Positions 47,100-56,211 are shown, counted from the stretch's first letter. The stretch is 64,000 nucleotides of DNA from Miltoncostaea marina (GCF_018141525.1 NZ_CP064655.1:930001-994000), one strand, 5' to 3'. Notes: generated by a model not told the origin, from the sequence alone. Numbers and translations are program-made.

Positions 47100-49275
47100 C
47101 CGCGGTCAGCCACAGCCCGGCGAGCGGCGGCAGGGTGACCTCCGCCGACCACGACTCGCCGCCCCAGGGCGTCTCCTGCGCCGTCACGCCGCCCAGGTTG
47201 CCGATGCCGGCGCCGCCGTACTCCTCGGCGTCGGTGTTGAGCGCCTCGCGCCAGAAGCCGCCGCGGGGGAGGGGCAGCCGGTAGCCGCTGCGTGGCACCG
47301 GCGACAGGTTGAGCACCGCCACCAGCGGGGCGCCCGAGGCGGGGAAGCGCGCGTAGGCCACCACGTTGGCGTCGCGGTCGTCCACCACCAGCCAGCGGAA
47401 GCCGGCGCCCTCCGCGTCGAGCTCCCACAGCGCGGGCGTGGCCCGGTAGGTGCGGTTGATGTCGCGCACGAGCCGCTGCACGCCGGCGTGGCGCGGCCGC
47501 TCCAGCAGGTGCCAGTCGAGGCTGCGCTCGTGGCTCCACTCCTGCTCCTGGCCGATCTCGCACCCCATGAAGAGCAGCTTCTTGCCCGGGTGCGACCACA
47601 TGTACGCGTACAGCGCGCGCAGGTTGGCGTGCTTCTGCCAGTCGTCGCCCGGCATCTTGCCGAGCAGCGAGCCCTTGCCGTGCACCACCTCGTCGTGGGA
47701 GAGGGGCAGCACGAACTGCTCGGTGAAGGCGTAGACCAGGCTGAAGGTGAGCTCGTCGTGGTGGTAGCGGCGGTGGATCGGGTCGAGCTCGAAGTAGCGC
47801 AGGGTGTCGTGCATCCAGCCCATGTTCCACTTGAGGTCGAACCCGAGCCCGCCGGCGCTGGTCGGCCGCGAGACCGCCGGCCAGGCGGTCGACTCCTCGG
47901 CCGCCATGATCACGCCCGGCTCCTCGGCGTGGGTGATCTCGTTGAGCTCGCGCAGGAAGGCGATCGCCTCGAGGTCCTCGCGGCCGCCGTGCTCGTTGGG
48001 CACCCACTCGCCCGCGGCGCGGGAGTAGTCGCGGTAGAGCATGGAGGCGACCGCGTCCACGCGCACGCCGTCGGCGTGGTACTCGCGCAGCCAGTAGAGG
48101 GCGCTGGCCACGAGGAAGTTGCGCACCTCGTTGCGGCCGTAGTTGAAGACCAGCGTGCCCCAGTCGGGGTGGGCGCCGCGGCGCGGGTCCTCGTGCTCGT
48201 AGAGGGCGGTGCCGTCGAAGCGCGCCAGGGCGAACTCGTCGCGCGGGAAGTGGGCCGGGACCCAGTCGAGGATCACCCCGAGGCCCCGCTCGTGCAGCCG
48301 GTCGACCATCTCGCGCAGGTCGTCGGGCGAGCCCAGCGTCGGCGTGGGCGCGAAGTACGAGGTCACCTGGTAGCCCCACGAGCCGGCGAACGGGTGCGCC
48401 ATGACGGGCAGCAGCTCCACGTGGGTGAAGCCCATGTCGACCGCGTAGTCGCCGAGCTGCTCGCCGAGCTCGCGGTAGGTGAGCGAGCGGTCGCCCTCCT
48501 CGGGCACGCGCCGCCACGAGGGCAGGTGCACCTCGTAGATCGACACCGGCTCGGCGTGCGGCCGGCGCCCGGGGCGCCGGGCCATCCAGTCGTCGTCGCG
48601 CCAGCGGTGGAGCGACTCGAACACCACCGAGGCGGTCTTCGGCGGCGTCTCGGCGGCGTTCGCCAGCGGGTCGGCCTTCAGGCGCAGGGAACCGTCGGCC
48701 CCGCGGATCTCGTACTTGTAGTGCGCCCCGTCGGCGATGCCCGGCACGAACAGCTCCCAGACGCCCGAGGACCCGAGCGAGCGCATGGGGTGGATGCGGC
48801 CGTCCCAGTCGTTCCAGTCGCCCACCACGCTCACCGAGCGGGCCGATGGCGCCCAGACGGAGAAGGCCACGCCGGGGGCGCCGTCCACCTCGCGCGGGTG
48901 GGCGCCGAGGCGCTCCCAGAGGCGCTGGTGGCGCCCCTCGCCCATCAGGTGGCGGTCGAGCTCGCCGACCGTGGGCAGGAACGAGTAGGGGTCGCGCCCG
49001 CGCACCGTGCGCCCGCCGTGCTCGACCTCGATCTCGTAGGCGGACACGAGCTCGCCCTCCACCCGGGCCTCCCAGAGGCCGTTGGCGCGGTGCGGCAGCT
49101 CGACCACGGTCCCGCCGTCGACGATCGCGCGCACGGCGGTGGCCCCCGGCCACCAGACGCGCAGCGCGGTGCCGCCGTCGTCGGGGTGGGCGCCGAGCAC
49201 CCGGTGCGGCTCGTGGTGGTCGCGCGCCGCCAGGAGCGCGATGTCCTGCTCGATGCCGGTCGTCGGAGGCGTCAC
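47092..49275 (-). CDS. glgB: 1,4-alpha-glucan branching enzyme GlgB
   Basis: A 727-aa branching enzyme that adds alpha-1,6 links to the glucan extended by GlgE. The long N-terminus (N1 plus CBM48, FSVWAPSARSVSVVGDWNDW) is present, then IYEVHLPSWRR, VELLPVMAHPFAGSWGYQVT, GVRVDAVASMLYRDYS (nucleophile), IMAAEESTAWP (acid) and LPLSHDEVVHGKGSL. The start is GTG 49275, overlapping the glgE stop (GTGA). Confidence 0.96.
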   Translation of the reverse strand: MTPPTTGIEQDIALLAARDHHEPHRVLGAHPDDGGTALRVWWPGATAVRAIVDGGTVVELPHRANGLWEARVEGELVSAYEIEVEHGGRTVRGRDPYSFLPTVGELDRHLMGEGRHQRLWERLGAHPREVDGAPGVAFSVWAPSARSVSVVGDWNDWDGRIHPMRSLGSSGVWELFVPGIADGAHYKYEIRGADGSLRLKADPLANAAETPPKTASVVFESLHRWRDDDWMARRPGRRPHAEPVSIYEVHLPSWRRVPEEGDRSLTYRELGEQLGDYAVDMGFTHVELLPVMAHPFAGSWGYQVTSYFAPTPTLGSPDDLREMVDRLHERGLGVILDWVPAHFPRDEFALARFDGTALYEHEDPRRGAHPDWGTLVFNYGRNEVRNFLVASALYWLREYHADGVRVDAVASMLYRDYSRAAGEWVPNEHGGREDLEAIAFLRELNEITHAEEPGVIMAAEESTAWPAVSRPTSAGGLGFDLKWNMGWMHDTLRYFELDPIHRRYHHDELTFSLVYAFTEQFVLPLSHDEVVHGKGSLLGKMPGDDWQKHANLRALYAYMWSHPGKKLLFMGCEIGQEQEWSHERSLDWHLLERPRHAGVQRLVRDINRTYRATPALWELDAEGAGFRWLVVDDRDANVVAYARFPASGAPLVAVLNLSPVPRSGYRLPLPRGGFWREALNTDAEEYGGAGIGNLGGVTAQETPWGGESWSAEVTLPPLAGLWLTADG

Positions 49276-51194
49276 GGCTCCACCCTGAAGACGTGGGACG
49301 GGGACACGGCGGGGTCGAGGCGCACGTAGTTGTCGCCGACGCCCCACCCGTGGACGTCGCCGCTCAGCAGGTCGCGCACCGTGAAGCGCGGCGGCAGGCC
49401 CAGGTCGTCGGGCACGACGGCCACGCCCTCCTGGGGGCTGTGCGGGTCGACGTTGACGCAGACGATCACGGTGCCGATGCCATACCCCTTTGCGTAGGCC
49501 AGCAGGCCGGGGTTGCGCGTCTCGAGGAACCGCACGTCGATGCGCGAGAGGGGCGGCGAGGTGCGCCGGATCTCGTTCAGCCGGCGCACGAGCGGCAGCA
49601 GCGGGCCGTCCAGGCGGCGCTCCTTGGCCTCGTACTTCTCCGAGTCGAGGTACTCCTCGCTGCCCGGCCGCACGGCGGTGCCCTCGAGGTTCTCGAACCC
49701 CGAGTAGATGCCGTAGCTCGGCGACAGCGTCGCCGCCAGCACGAGGCGCGCCTCGAACGCCGCCCGCCCGCCGTGCTGGAGGTACTCGTGCAGGATGTCC
49801 GGCGTGTTGGCGAAGAAGTTCGGGCGGAAGAAGTCGGACACCGGCCCGGCCAGCTCGGTCACGTAGTCCGCGAGCTCCCACGAGGAGTTCTTCCACGTGA
49901 AGTAGGTGTACGACTGGCTGAAGCCGGCCTTCGCCAGCGAGTACATGCGCGCGGGGCTCGTGAAGGCCTCCGACAGGAAGACGACCTCCGGGTGCGCCTC
50001 GCGCACCGTGCGGATGAGCCACTCCCAGAAGGGGATCGGCTTCGTGTGCGGGTTGTCCACCCGGAAGACGGTCACGCCGCGCTCCACCCAGAACAGCACG
50101 ACGCGGCGCAGCTCCTCCCAGAGCGCCCGCCAGTCGTCGCTCGCGAAGTTGACGTTGTAGATGTCCTGATAGCGCTTGGGCGGGTTCTCCGCGTACTTGA
50201 GCGTCCCGTCCGGGCGGCGGTGGAACCACTCGGGGTGCTCGCGCAGCCAGGGGTGGTCCGGCGAGCACTGGATCGCGAAGTCGAGCGCGATCTCGAGGCC
50301 GTGCTCGCGGGCCGTGGCCACGAGGGCGGCGAAGTCGTCGGCGTCGCCCAGCTCGGGGTTGATCGCGTCGTGGCCGCCCTCCGGCCCGCCGATGGCCCAG
50401 GGGCTGCCGGGCTCGCCCGGCTCGGCGGTCGGCGAGTTGTTGCGGCCCTTGCGGTGCGTGGTGCCGATGGGGTGGATGGGCGGCAGGTAGAGGACGTCGA
50501 AGCCGAGGTCGGCGAGCGCCGGCACCACCTCCCGCACCCCGCGCAGCCCGCCCCACGAGCGGGGGAAGAGCTCGTACCAGGCGCCGACCCGCGCGAGCGG
50601 CCGGTCGACGTCGATCTCGTAGGTCGCCGAGCGGGTCTTCTCCGGCCGCTCTCGCACCCGCCGCACCGCCTCGAGCACGGCGTCCGACAGCGCGGCCGCG
50701 GCCCGCGCGTCCGCCCCGCCCGGCTCGCGCAGCGCCGCCGCGGCGCCCTCGACCGCGGCGCGGTCCGGGCCGCGCAGCCCCGCCGCCGCGTGGTCGAGCA
50801 GGGCGGCGCCCTCGGCGAGCTCGCTCTCCAGGTACTCCTGGCCGGCGCCCAGCTTGCGCGTGATCTCCTGGCGCCACGACGCGAACGGCTCCACCCACGC
50901 CTCGACGTGGAACTGGTGCAGGCCGAGGGCCTCGGGCGTGAAGGCGGCGCGCCAGACGTCGGGCGTCACCTGCTCCATGGGCGTCTCGGTGAACCCGGGC
51001 GCGCCCGGCCCGCGGTGGCGCACCACGGCGCGGAGGGCCTCGTGGCCGTCGCGCACCAGATCGCACTCCACGACCACGGGGTCGCCGAGGGTGCGCTTGG
51101 CCGGGAAGCGGCCGCCCTCGACGAGCGGGCGCACGTCGTGGATGAGGATTCGCGGCGGCTGCGTGCGCGGCGGGGGGACTGGCACGGTCGTCAC
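49272..51194 (-). CDS. glgE: Alpha-1,4-glucan:maltose-1-phosphate maltosyltransferase GlgE
   Basis: GH13_3 enzyme of 640 aa that transfers maltose from maltose-1-phosphate to linear glucan. N and S domains occupy about the first 190 residues. GlgE marks follow: YELFPRSWGG, DVLYLPPIHPIGTTHRKGRNN, FAIQCSPDHPWL, VFRVDNPHTKPIPFWEW (nucleophile Asp) and VVFLSEAFTSPARMY (acid Glu). It uses the product of the TreS-Mak fusion. The GTG start has no ribosome site and follows CAGACT by 7 nt. First gene of the operon. Confidence 0.96.
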   Translation of the reverse strand: MTTVPVPPPRTQPPRILIHDVRPLVEGGRFPAKRTLGDPVVVECDLVRDGHEALRAVVRHRGPGAPGFTETPMEQVTPDVWRAAFTPEALGLHQFHVEAWVEPFASWRQEITRKLGAGQEYLESELAEGAALLDHAAAGLRGPDRAAVEGAAAALREPGGADARAAAALSDAVLEAVRRVRERPEKTRSATYEIDVDRPLARVGAWYELFPRSWGGLRGVREVVPALADLGFDVLYLPPIHPIGTTHRKGRNNSPTAEPGEPGSPWAIGGPEGGHDAINPELGDADDFAALVATAREHGLEIALDFAIQCSPDHPWLREHPEWFHRRPDGTLKYAENPPKRYQDIYNVNFASDDWRALWEELRRVVLFWVERGVTVFRVDNPHTKPIPFWEWLIRTVREAHPEVVFLSEAFTSPARMYSLAKAGFSQSYTYFTWKNSSWELADYVTELAGPVSDFFRPNFFANTPDILHEYLQHGGRAAFEARLVLAATLSPSYGIYSGFENLEGTAVRPGSEEYLDSEKYEAKERRLDGPLLPLVRRLNEIRRTSPPLSRIDVRFLETRNPGLLAYAKGYGIGTVIVCVNVDPHSPQEGVAVVPDDLGLPPRFTVRDLLSGDVHGWGVGDNYVRLDPAVSPSHVFRVEP

Positions 51195-51200
51195 TGCGCG

Positions 51201-51207
51201 TAGTCTG
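51201..51207. promoter_or_regulatory. Overlapping divergent -10 elements, glgE and malQ
   Basis: On the plus strand TAGTCT (51201-51206) faces malQ; on the minus strand CAGACT (51207-51202) lies 7 nt before the glgE GTG. The two hexamers occupy the same DNA, so the divergent promoters would exclude each other. Confidence 0.45.
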
Positions 51208-51232
51208 CCCTCTCATCGGGCAGGCGACACAC

Positions 51233-52474
51233 GTGACCGACGACCCCACGCACCTGCGCGGCTCCGGCGTGCTGCTGCACGTCGGCTCGCTGCCGGGCGG
51301 CACGCTCGCGGAGGCCCGCGCGTTCATCGACTGGCTGGCCGACGCCGGGCAGTCCTGGTGGCAGATCCTGCCGCTCACGCCGCCCGACGAGAACGGCTCG
51401 CCGTACGCCAGCCCGTCCGCGTTCGCCGGCCGCACCGACGTGCTCGCGCGCCCCCGGGCGCGGGTGACGGCGGCCGAGCGCGCCGACTTCCACGACCGTT
51501 GCGCCTACTGGATCGACGACTGGGCCGGCGAGCGCGGGCGCGAGGCCCTCGACGACCAGGTGCGCTTCGACCGGGAGTGGGCCGAGGTGCGCGCGCACGC
51601 CCGCGAGCGGGGCGTGCGGATCCTGGGCGACCTGCCGTTCTACGTGGCCCCGGGGGCGGTCGACGTGTCGGCGCACCCGGAGATCTTCCGCGACGACCTC
51701 GTGGCCGGGGTGCCGCCCGACGCCTTCAGCGACGACGGCCAGCTGTGGGGCAACCCGACCTACGACTGGACCGCGCTGCGCCGCGGCGGCGACCGGTGGT
51801 GGATCGAGCGCCTGGCGCGCACCCGCGAGCTCCACGACGCCACCCGGGTCGACCACTTCCGCGCCTTCGTGGCCTGGTGGGGGGTGCCGCGCGGCGCCCG
51901 CACCGCGCGGTCGGGGCGCTGGCACCGGGGCCCGGGGGCCCGCGTGGTGGAGGCGGCGCGCGAGCGGCTCGGCTCGCTGCCGCTCGTGGCCGAGGACCTC
52001 GGCGTCATCACCGAGCCGGTCACCCGCCTCATGGAGCGCCTCGGCCTGCCGGGCATGCGCGTGCTGCACTTCGCGTTCCCCGGCGGCCCGCGCAACCCGC
52101 ACCGCCCGGAGAACCACCCCCGCCGGTGCGTGGCGTACGCGGGCACGCACGACAACGACACGTCCGCCGGCTGGTGGGCCTCGGCGGGCGACCGCGCGCG
52201 CGGGGCGCTGACCCGGGCCGCCGAGGCGGCGGGCATCCACGGCGAGCCGCCCCACCGGGCGATGATGCGCCTCGCCCTCTCGTCGCCGGCGGGGCTCGCC
52301 ATCCTCACGGCCCAGGACCTGCTCGGCCTGGGCTCGGAGGCCCGGCTCAACACCCCGGGCGTGGCCGGGGGCAACTGGGCGTGGCGGCTCGTGCGCGGCC
52401 AGCTGGACGCCGGCCTGGCCGCCTGGTTGCGCGACGAGACCGAGCGCGCGGGGCGCCTGCCGGCGGCCGCGTAG
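51233..52474 (+). CDS. malQ: 4-alpha-glucanotransferase MalQ, compact form
   Basis: GH77 amylomaltase of 413 aa. The key sites are present: LRGSGVLLHVGSLPGG start, WWQILPLTPPDENGSPYAS, ILGDLPFYVAPGAVDV, ATRVDHFRAF (nucleophile Asp), LVAEDLGVIT (acid Glu) and YAGTHDNDT (Asp). It is about 80-100 residues shorter than common MalQ (~500 aa); the missing part lies in the region before ILGDLPFYV, where other MalQ have a longer helical subdomain. All catalytic residues remain, so I treat it as functional. Only 38 nt separate it from glgE, which is divergent. Confidence 0.9.
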   Translation: MTDDPTHLRGSGVLLHVGSLPGGTLAEARAFIDWLADAGQSWWQILPLTPPDENGSPYASPSAFAGRTDVLARPRARVTAAERADFHDRCAYWIDDWAGERGREALDDQVRFDREWAEVRAHARERGVRILGDLPFYVAPGAVDVSAHPEIFRDDLVAGVPPDAFSDDGQLWGNPTYDWTALRRGGDRWWIERLARTRELHDATRVDHFRAFVAWWGVPRGARTARSGRWHRGPGARVVEAARERLGSLPLVAEDLGVITEPVTRLMERLGLPGMRVLHFAFPGGPRNPHRPENHPRRCVAYAGTHDNDTSAGWWASAGDRARGALTRAAEAAGIHGEPPHRAMMRLALSSPAGLAILTAQDLLGLGSEARLNTPGVAGGNWAWRLVRGQLDAGLAAWLRDETERAGRLPAAA

Positions 52475-52497
52475 CCGCGGGCCGCGGCGGCGCGCCG

Positions 52498-53079
52498 TCA
52501 GTCGCGGCTGCGCAGCGAGCCGGTCTGGCCCTCCACGACGAGGATCATCCGCTCCATCGCCCGCACGGCGACCGCCTCGCCCACGTCGCCGGTGGCGCGC
52601 ACGTAGAGCGCGTTCGGCCCGATCGCGTGGCCCAGGCGTCGCTCCGCCCGGGCGCCCTCGCCGCGCCGGGCGCCGCGGGCGGCGGGCACCCCGGCGGGCG
52701 TCCACGAGCGCCCGCCGTCGTCCACGAGCCGGGCGGCGAGGTCCGAGCCGATGCCCGTCGCCACCACGTGCGAGCCCCAGACGCTCACCGCCGCCACCAG
52801 CTCGCCGCCGCGCGGGTCGGTCCACCGCCGCACGGCGGCCGCCCGGGGCGCCTGCTCGCCGACGGCCTCGGTCAGCCGCGGGTCGTCGGCGCCGGTCATC
52901 GCCCGCGCCAGGCCGGCCGGGTCGACCTCCTGCGCCGGCTCCCCCCGCAGGTCGCCCGGGCTGGGCAGGGTGGTCAGCACCTCGAGCGGCCGGGCCGGCG
53001 CCCCGCCCTCGTCGGCCGGCCCCTGAGGGCCGCAGGCGCAGACGGCGAGCACGCACGCGATGAGGGCCACCAGCCGCAC
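52498..53079 (-). CDS. Predicted lipoprotein of unknown function
   Basis: A 193-aa protein with an N-terminal signal and a lipobox-like VCAC ending at Cys14, followed by a Pro/Gly/Glu-rich spacer. The folded part (about 80-180) contains VAAVSVWGSHVVATGI and a C-terminal VRAMERMILVVEGQTGSL. No family recognised. The GTG start lacks a ribosome site; TAGCCT lies 6 nt before it. It converges with malQ. Confidence 0.68.
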   Translation of the reverse strand: MRLVALIACVLAVCACGPQGPADEGGAPARPLEVLTTLPSPGDLRGEPAQEVDPAGLARAMTGADDPRLTEAVGEQAPRAAAVRRWTDPRGGELVAAVSVWGSHVVATGIGSDLAARLVDDGGRSWTPAGVPAARGARRGEGARAERRLGHAIGPNALYVRATGDVGEAVAVRAMERMILVVEGQTGSLRSRD

Positions 53080-53085
53080 GGCCCA

Positions 53086-53091
53086 AGGCTA
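53086..53091 (-). promoter_or_regulatory. Leaderless -10 element of the lipoprotein gene
   Basis: TAGCCT on the minus strand, 6 nt before the GTG at 53079. Confidence 0.5.
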
Positions 53092-53114
53092 GCCGCGCCG
53101 GTCGGCGCGGCGCC

Positions 53115-53154
53115 GTGCGCGATTGGCGCGAGCGGCGCGCGCCAATTGGCGCAC
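53115..53154. repeat. Interrupted inverted repeat upstream of htpX
   Basis: ATTGGCGCG (53122-53130) pairs with CGCGCCAAT (53138-53146), and GTGCGC (53115-53120) with GCGCAC (53149-53154). A near-copy of one arm in reverse orientation, CGTGCGCCAATCGG, lies near 53336. The 358-nt gap between the lipoprotein start and htpX holds no gene. Confidence 0.55.
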
Positions 53155-53378
53155 GCCACGAGGCGCCTGCGGAACGGGCCGTTTGCGCCCGTGATGCGGC
53201 GGGGCGCCCCGGGTGACGCGGCGGAGGGCCGCGGACGCGCACCCGGGCCGGGGCCGGCGCGGCCGCCTGCCGCCCCGCGTGCGGACCGCACGCGGCGACC
53301 CGGCTCCCCGCGCGGGCGCGCGCGAACCCCTTAACCGTGCGCCAATCGGGGGCGTGGTGAGCGCGTGGACCGCCCTCC

Positions 53379-53384
53379 TATACT
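53379..53384 (+). promoter_or_regulatory. -10 element of htpX
   Basis: TATACT, a near-consensus -10, lies 53 nt before the htpX ATG. No convincing -35 is seen at 17 nt, so an activator or an ECF sigma factor may be involved. Confidence 0.55.
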
Positions 53385-53437
53385 CGGATCACCGGCCGAC
53401 GACGGAGAGGCGGCCGGAGAGTCCCAAGGAGGGATGA

Positions 53438-54343
53438 ATGAACCTCGCCTCGTACAAGGCGGGCAACAACGTCAAGACGTTCCTGCTCGTCGCGGCCCTC
53501 ACCGGGCTGTTGCTCGCGATCGGGTACCTGATCGGCGGCGCGGGCGGCCTCGTGGTGTTCGCCGCGATCGCGATCGTCTTCAACTTCGCGATGTACTGGT
53601 TCAGCGGGCCGATGGCGCTCAAGATGAGCCGCGCCGTCGAGGTCAGCCAGGCGGAGGAGCCCGAGCTGCACCGCATGGTCGAGCAGCTGGCCGAGCGGGC
53701 CGGCGTGCCGAAGCCGGGTGTCTACGTGACCCCCGCCGAGCAGCCGAACGCCTTCGCCACCGGGCGCAACCCCAAGCACGCCGCGGTCGCGGTGACCGCC
53801 GGCATCCAGCGGGCGCTGAGCGCCCGCGAGCTCGAGGGCGTGCTCGCCCACGAGATGGCGCACATCAAGAACCGCGACATCCTCATCGCGAGCATCGCCG
53901 CGATGGTGGCGGGCGCGATCTCCGCGATCGCGAACTTCCTGCAGTTCTCCCTCTTCTTCGGCGGCGACGACGAGAACCCGCTGGGCATCGTCGGAACGCT
54001 CGCCACGATCATCCTGGCGCCCATCGCGGCGCTGATCATCCAGATGGCCGTCTCGCGCCAGCGCGAGTACGTGGCCGACGCGACCGGCGCCGAGCTGATC
54101 GGCGACCCCAACGCGCTGGCCGACGCCCTCGAGACCCTCCACCGCGGCGCGGCGGCGATCCCCATGCGGGTCAACCAGGCCGCCGAGCCGCTCTACATCG
54201 TCAACCCGCTGGCGTCACACGCGCGCGGGGGCGGGGGCGGCGGCATCGCCCGCATGTTCTCGACCCACCCGCCGATGGAGGAGCGCGTCGCCCGCCTGCG
54301 CCGCATGGCGGGGGCCAGCAGTCTCCGGATCGAGACCTTCTGA
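53438..54343 (+). CDS. htpX: Membrane zinc protease HtpX
   Basis: M48 metalloprotease of 301 aa for membrane protein quality control. Two N-terminal helices (about residues 12-55), the zinc motif HEMAHIKNRD (about 138-147), two further membrane helices (about 150-205), and the third ligand in QREYVADATGAELI. The C-terminal FSTHPPMEERVARLRRMA block is typical. An AGGAGGGA site precedes the ATG. The stop overlaps the next ATG (TGATG). Confidence 0.94.
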   Translation: MNLASYKAGNNVKTFLLVAALTGLLLAIGYLIGGAGGLVVFAAIAIVFNFAMYWFSGPMALKMSRAVEVSQAEEPELHRMVEQLAERAGVPKPGVYVTPAEQPNAFATGRNPKHAAVAVTAGIQRALSARELEGVLAHEMAHIKNRDILIASIAAMVAGAISAIANFLQFSLFFGGDDENPLGIVGTLATIILAPIAALIIQMAVSRQREYVADATGAELIGDPNALADALETLHRGAAAIPMRVNQAAEPLYIVNPLASHARGGGGGGIARMFSTHPPMEERVARLRRMAGASSLRIETF

Positions 54344-54603
54344 TGGGCATCGAGGACGAGGTCGCGCACCTGCTGCAGACGGAGTCGGCCAAGCACAAGC
54401 GCCTGGTCGACTACGTCGCGGGACAGCTCAGCGCCGGACGGGATCTGCGGCAGGTGATGGAGGACCCGTACGTGACGAACCGCATCTCGGTCGTCGAGCG
54501 GCGCGCGCTGCTCGACGAGCCGAAGATCGTGGAGGCCGCCGGCGACGACGTGCTCGCCAGCATGCGCGCCCGGCTGGAGGCCCTGCACCGGGAGGGCGGC
54601 TAG
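54343..54603 (+). CDS. Small acidic helical protein coupled to htpX
   Basis: 86 aa, not recognised. Predicted all-helical and rich in charged residues: IEDEVAHLLQTESAKHKRLVDYV, then LRQVMEDPYVTNRI and VLASMRARLEAL. No signal or membrane segment. Its ATG shares a base with the htpX stop, so the two are probably made together; it could be a regulator or adaptor of HtpX, which is inference from position. Confidence 0.65.
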   Translation: MGIEDEVAHLLQTESAKHKRLVDYVAGQLSAGRDLRQVMEDPYVTNRISVVERRALLDEPKIVEAAGDDVLASMRARLEALHREGG

Positions 54604-54634
54604 CAGCCGGGGGGGCGGCCGGCGGCCCGGGCGC

Positions 54635-54640
54635 TACACT
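54635..54640 (+). promoter_or_regulatory. -10 element of the two-component operon
   Basis: TACACT lies 95 nt before the histidine kinase GTG. The leader between contains CGTCC/GGACG inverted segments of modest length. Confidence 0.4.
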
Positions 54641-54735
54641 CGGTACGTCCGAGGTCCGTATCCCGGGACGGACGCCGCGGCGGGGGTGCGTCGTGCGCCG
54701 CCCGCCGCGCCCGTGTCCCGGGCGCATGAGAGCGG

Positions 54736-56211
54736 GTGCGCCGCGTGCGCGAGTTCTTCACCCAGAACGAGACGATCATCCTGTTCGCGCAGGGCCTCGT
54801 CTTCTTCACGCTCGGCTTCGCCGTGTGGCTGCAGCGACGGCGCGCCACGCGGCTGACCCTCTCGTCCTCGCTCATCTGGCTGGCCGCGTTCGCCTTCGTC
54901 GAGGCGCTGGCGGTCTGGGGGCACGTCTTCGTGCCGATCCAGGAGAGCTACATGGACGAGGGCCTCATCGAGGGCCTGCTCGTGCTGCGCGCGGCGGTCC
55001 AGGTGCTGGCCTTCTGCTTCCTGGTGCAGTTCGGCATCCGCCTGCTGACGCCGCCGCGCATGACCCGCCGCCTGCTCACCGCCCTGTCGGCGACGGTGGC
55101 CGGCGGCATCCTCCTCGGCACCGCGCTCGCGGCGGGCCCCGCCGACTGGGGCGTCGCCGAGTGGGAGCAGGCGGTGGTCGCGCTCGCCCGCTACACGCTG
55201 CTCTTCCCCGGCGGGCTGATGGCTGCCGTGGGGCTCTGGCGCCAGCGCGCCGAGCTCGGCGACGCCGGGATGCCGGGCATCAAGCCGTACGCGGGGGCGG
55301 CCGCGGCGGTGCTGGCGCTGTACGCGGTCGTCTCGGGGCTGATCGTGCCCGACGGCCCGATCGCCCCCGGCGGCATCGGCCACGCGCAGGGCTGGTTCGA
55401 CCTCACCGGCCTGCCGCTCGAGGTGATGCGCGGCACCGCCGGGCTCGCGCTGTGCGTGCTCGCGGTCAAGCTGCTCGAGATCTTCGAGGTCGAGGCCAAG
55501 CAGCAGCTCGAGGCGCTCGACCGGGCGCGGGCCATCGCGGAGGAGCGCGCCCGCTTCCGGCGCGACCTGCACGACGGCACGATCCAGTCGATCTACGCGG
55601 CGGGCCTGCACCTCGAGTCGATCGCCATCCGCACCGGCGACGCGTCGGTGCGCGCCGAGGTGCGCGAGGTGGTGAGCGACCTCAACGCCGCCACGGACGG
55701 CATCCGCGACTACATCCGGGCGCTCGACGAGCCGCCCGCCACCCCCGAGGGCATCGCGGCCAGCCTGGGCGACCTCACCCGCCGCTTCGCCGCCGAGACC
55801 GGGCGCGACGTGCGGTTCGACGTCGAGGGCGTGGCCGCCGCCGGCCCGCTGCCCGAGGAGGCCGGCAAGCACCTCTCGCAGATCCTGCGCGAGGCCCTCA
55901 CGAACACCGCCCGCCACGCGGGCCCCTGCAAGGTGACCGTGCACCTGGTCTTCGCCGCCGACGAGCTCGACCTGGTCGTCACCGACGACGGGCGCGGGCC
56001 CGGCGAGCTGGCGGCCGAGCCCGTGCCCGGCCGCCACCAGGGCGTCCGCAACATGCGCGAGCGGGCCCGCCGCCTCGGCGGCCGCCTGACCATCGACCCC
56101 GCGCCGGGCCGCGGGACGCGCGTCACGCTCGCCGTGCCGCTCGACAGCGACGAGCCCGACGGCGACGCGTCGCCAGTGACCGACTCCCAGCGCGAGGTGA
56201 GCCTTCCATGA
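54736..56211 (+). CDS. NarL-type sensor histidine kinase
   Basis: A 491-aa membrane kinase. The N-terminal half has about seven hydrophobic helices (residues ~10-245) in a layout like 7TM sensor modules. HisKA_3 follows with the phospho-His in FRRDLHDGTIQSIYAAGLHLE (His near residue 279). The ATPase has the N-box LREALTNTARHA, G1 VTDDGRGPG and the GVRNMRERARRLGG box. It forms a two-gene operon with the LuxR-type regulator, whose ATG overlaps its stop. The sensed signal is unknown. Confidence 0.9.
   Translation: MRRVREFFTQNETIILFAQGLVFFTLGFAVWLQRRRATRLTLSSSLIWLAAFAFVEALAVWGHVFVPIQESYMDEGLIEGLLVLRAAVQVLAFCFLVQFGIRLLTPPRMTRRLLTALSATVAGGILLGTALAAGPADWGVAEWEQAVVALARYTLLFPGGLMAAVGLWRQRAELGDAGMPGIKPYAGAAAAVLALYAVVSGLIVPDGPIAPGGIGHAQGWFDLTGLPLEVMRGTAGLALCVLAVKLLEIFEVEAKQQLEALDRARAIAEERARFRRDLHDGTIQSIYAAGLHLESIAIRTGDASVRAEVREVVSDLNAATDGIRDYIRALDEPPATPEGIAASLGDLTRRFAAETGRDVRFDVEGVAAAGPLPEEAGKHLSQILREALTNTARHAGPCKVTVHLVFAADELDLVVTDDGRGPGELAAEPVPGRHQGVRNMRERARRLGGRLTIDPAPGRGTRVTLAVPLDSDEPDGDASPVTDSQREVSLP

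Noticed and set aside
47092-51435. Apparent 1447-aa protein extending glgB upstream
   Set aside because: The upstream part is glgE read in another frame. glgB has its own GTG at 49275 coupled to the glgE stop.
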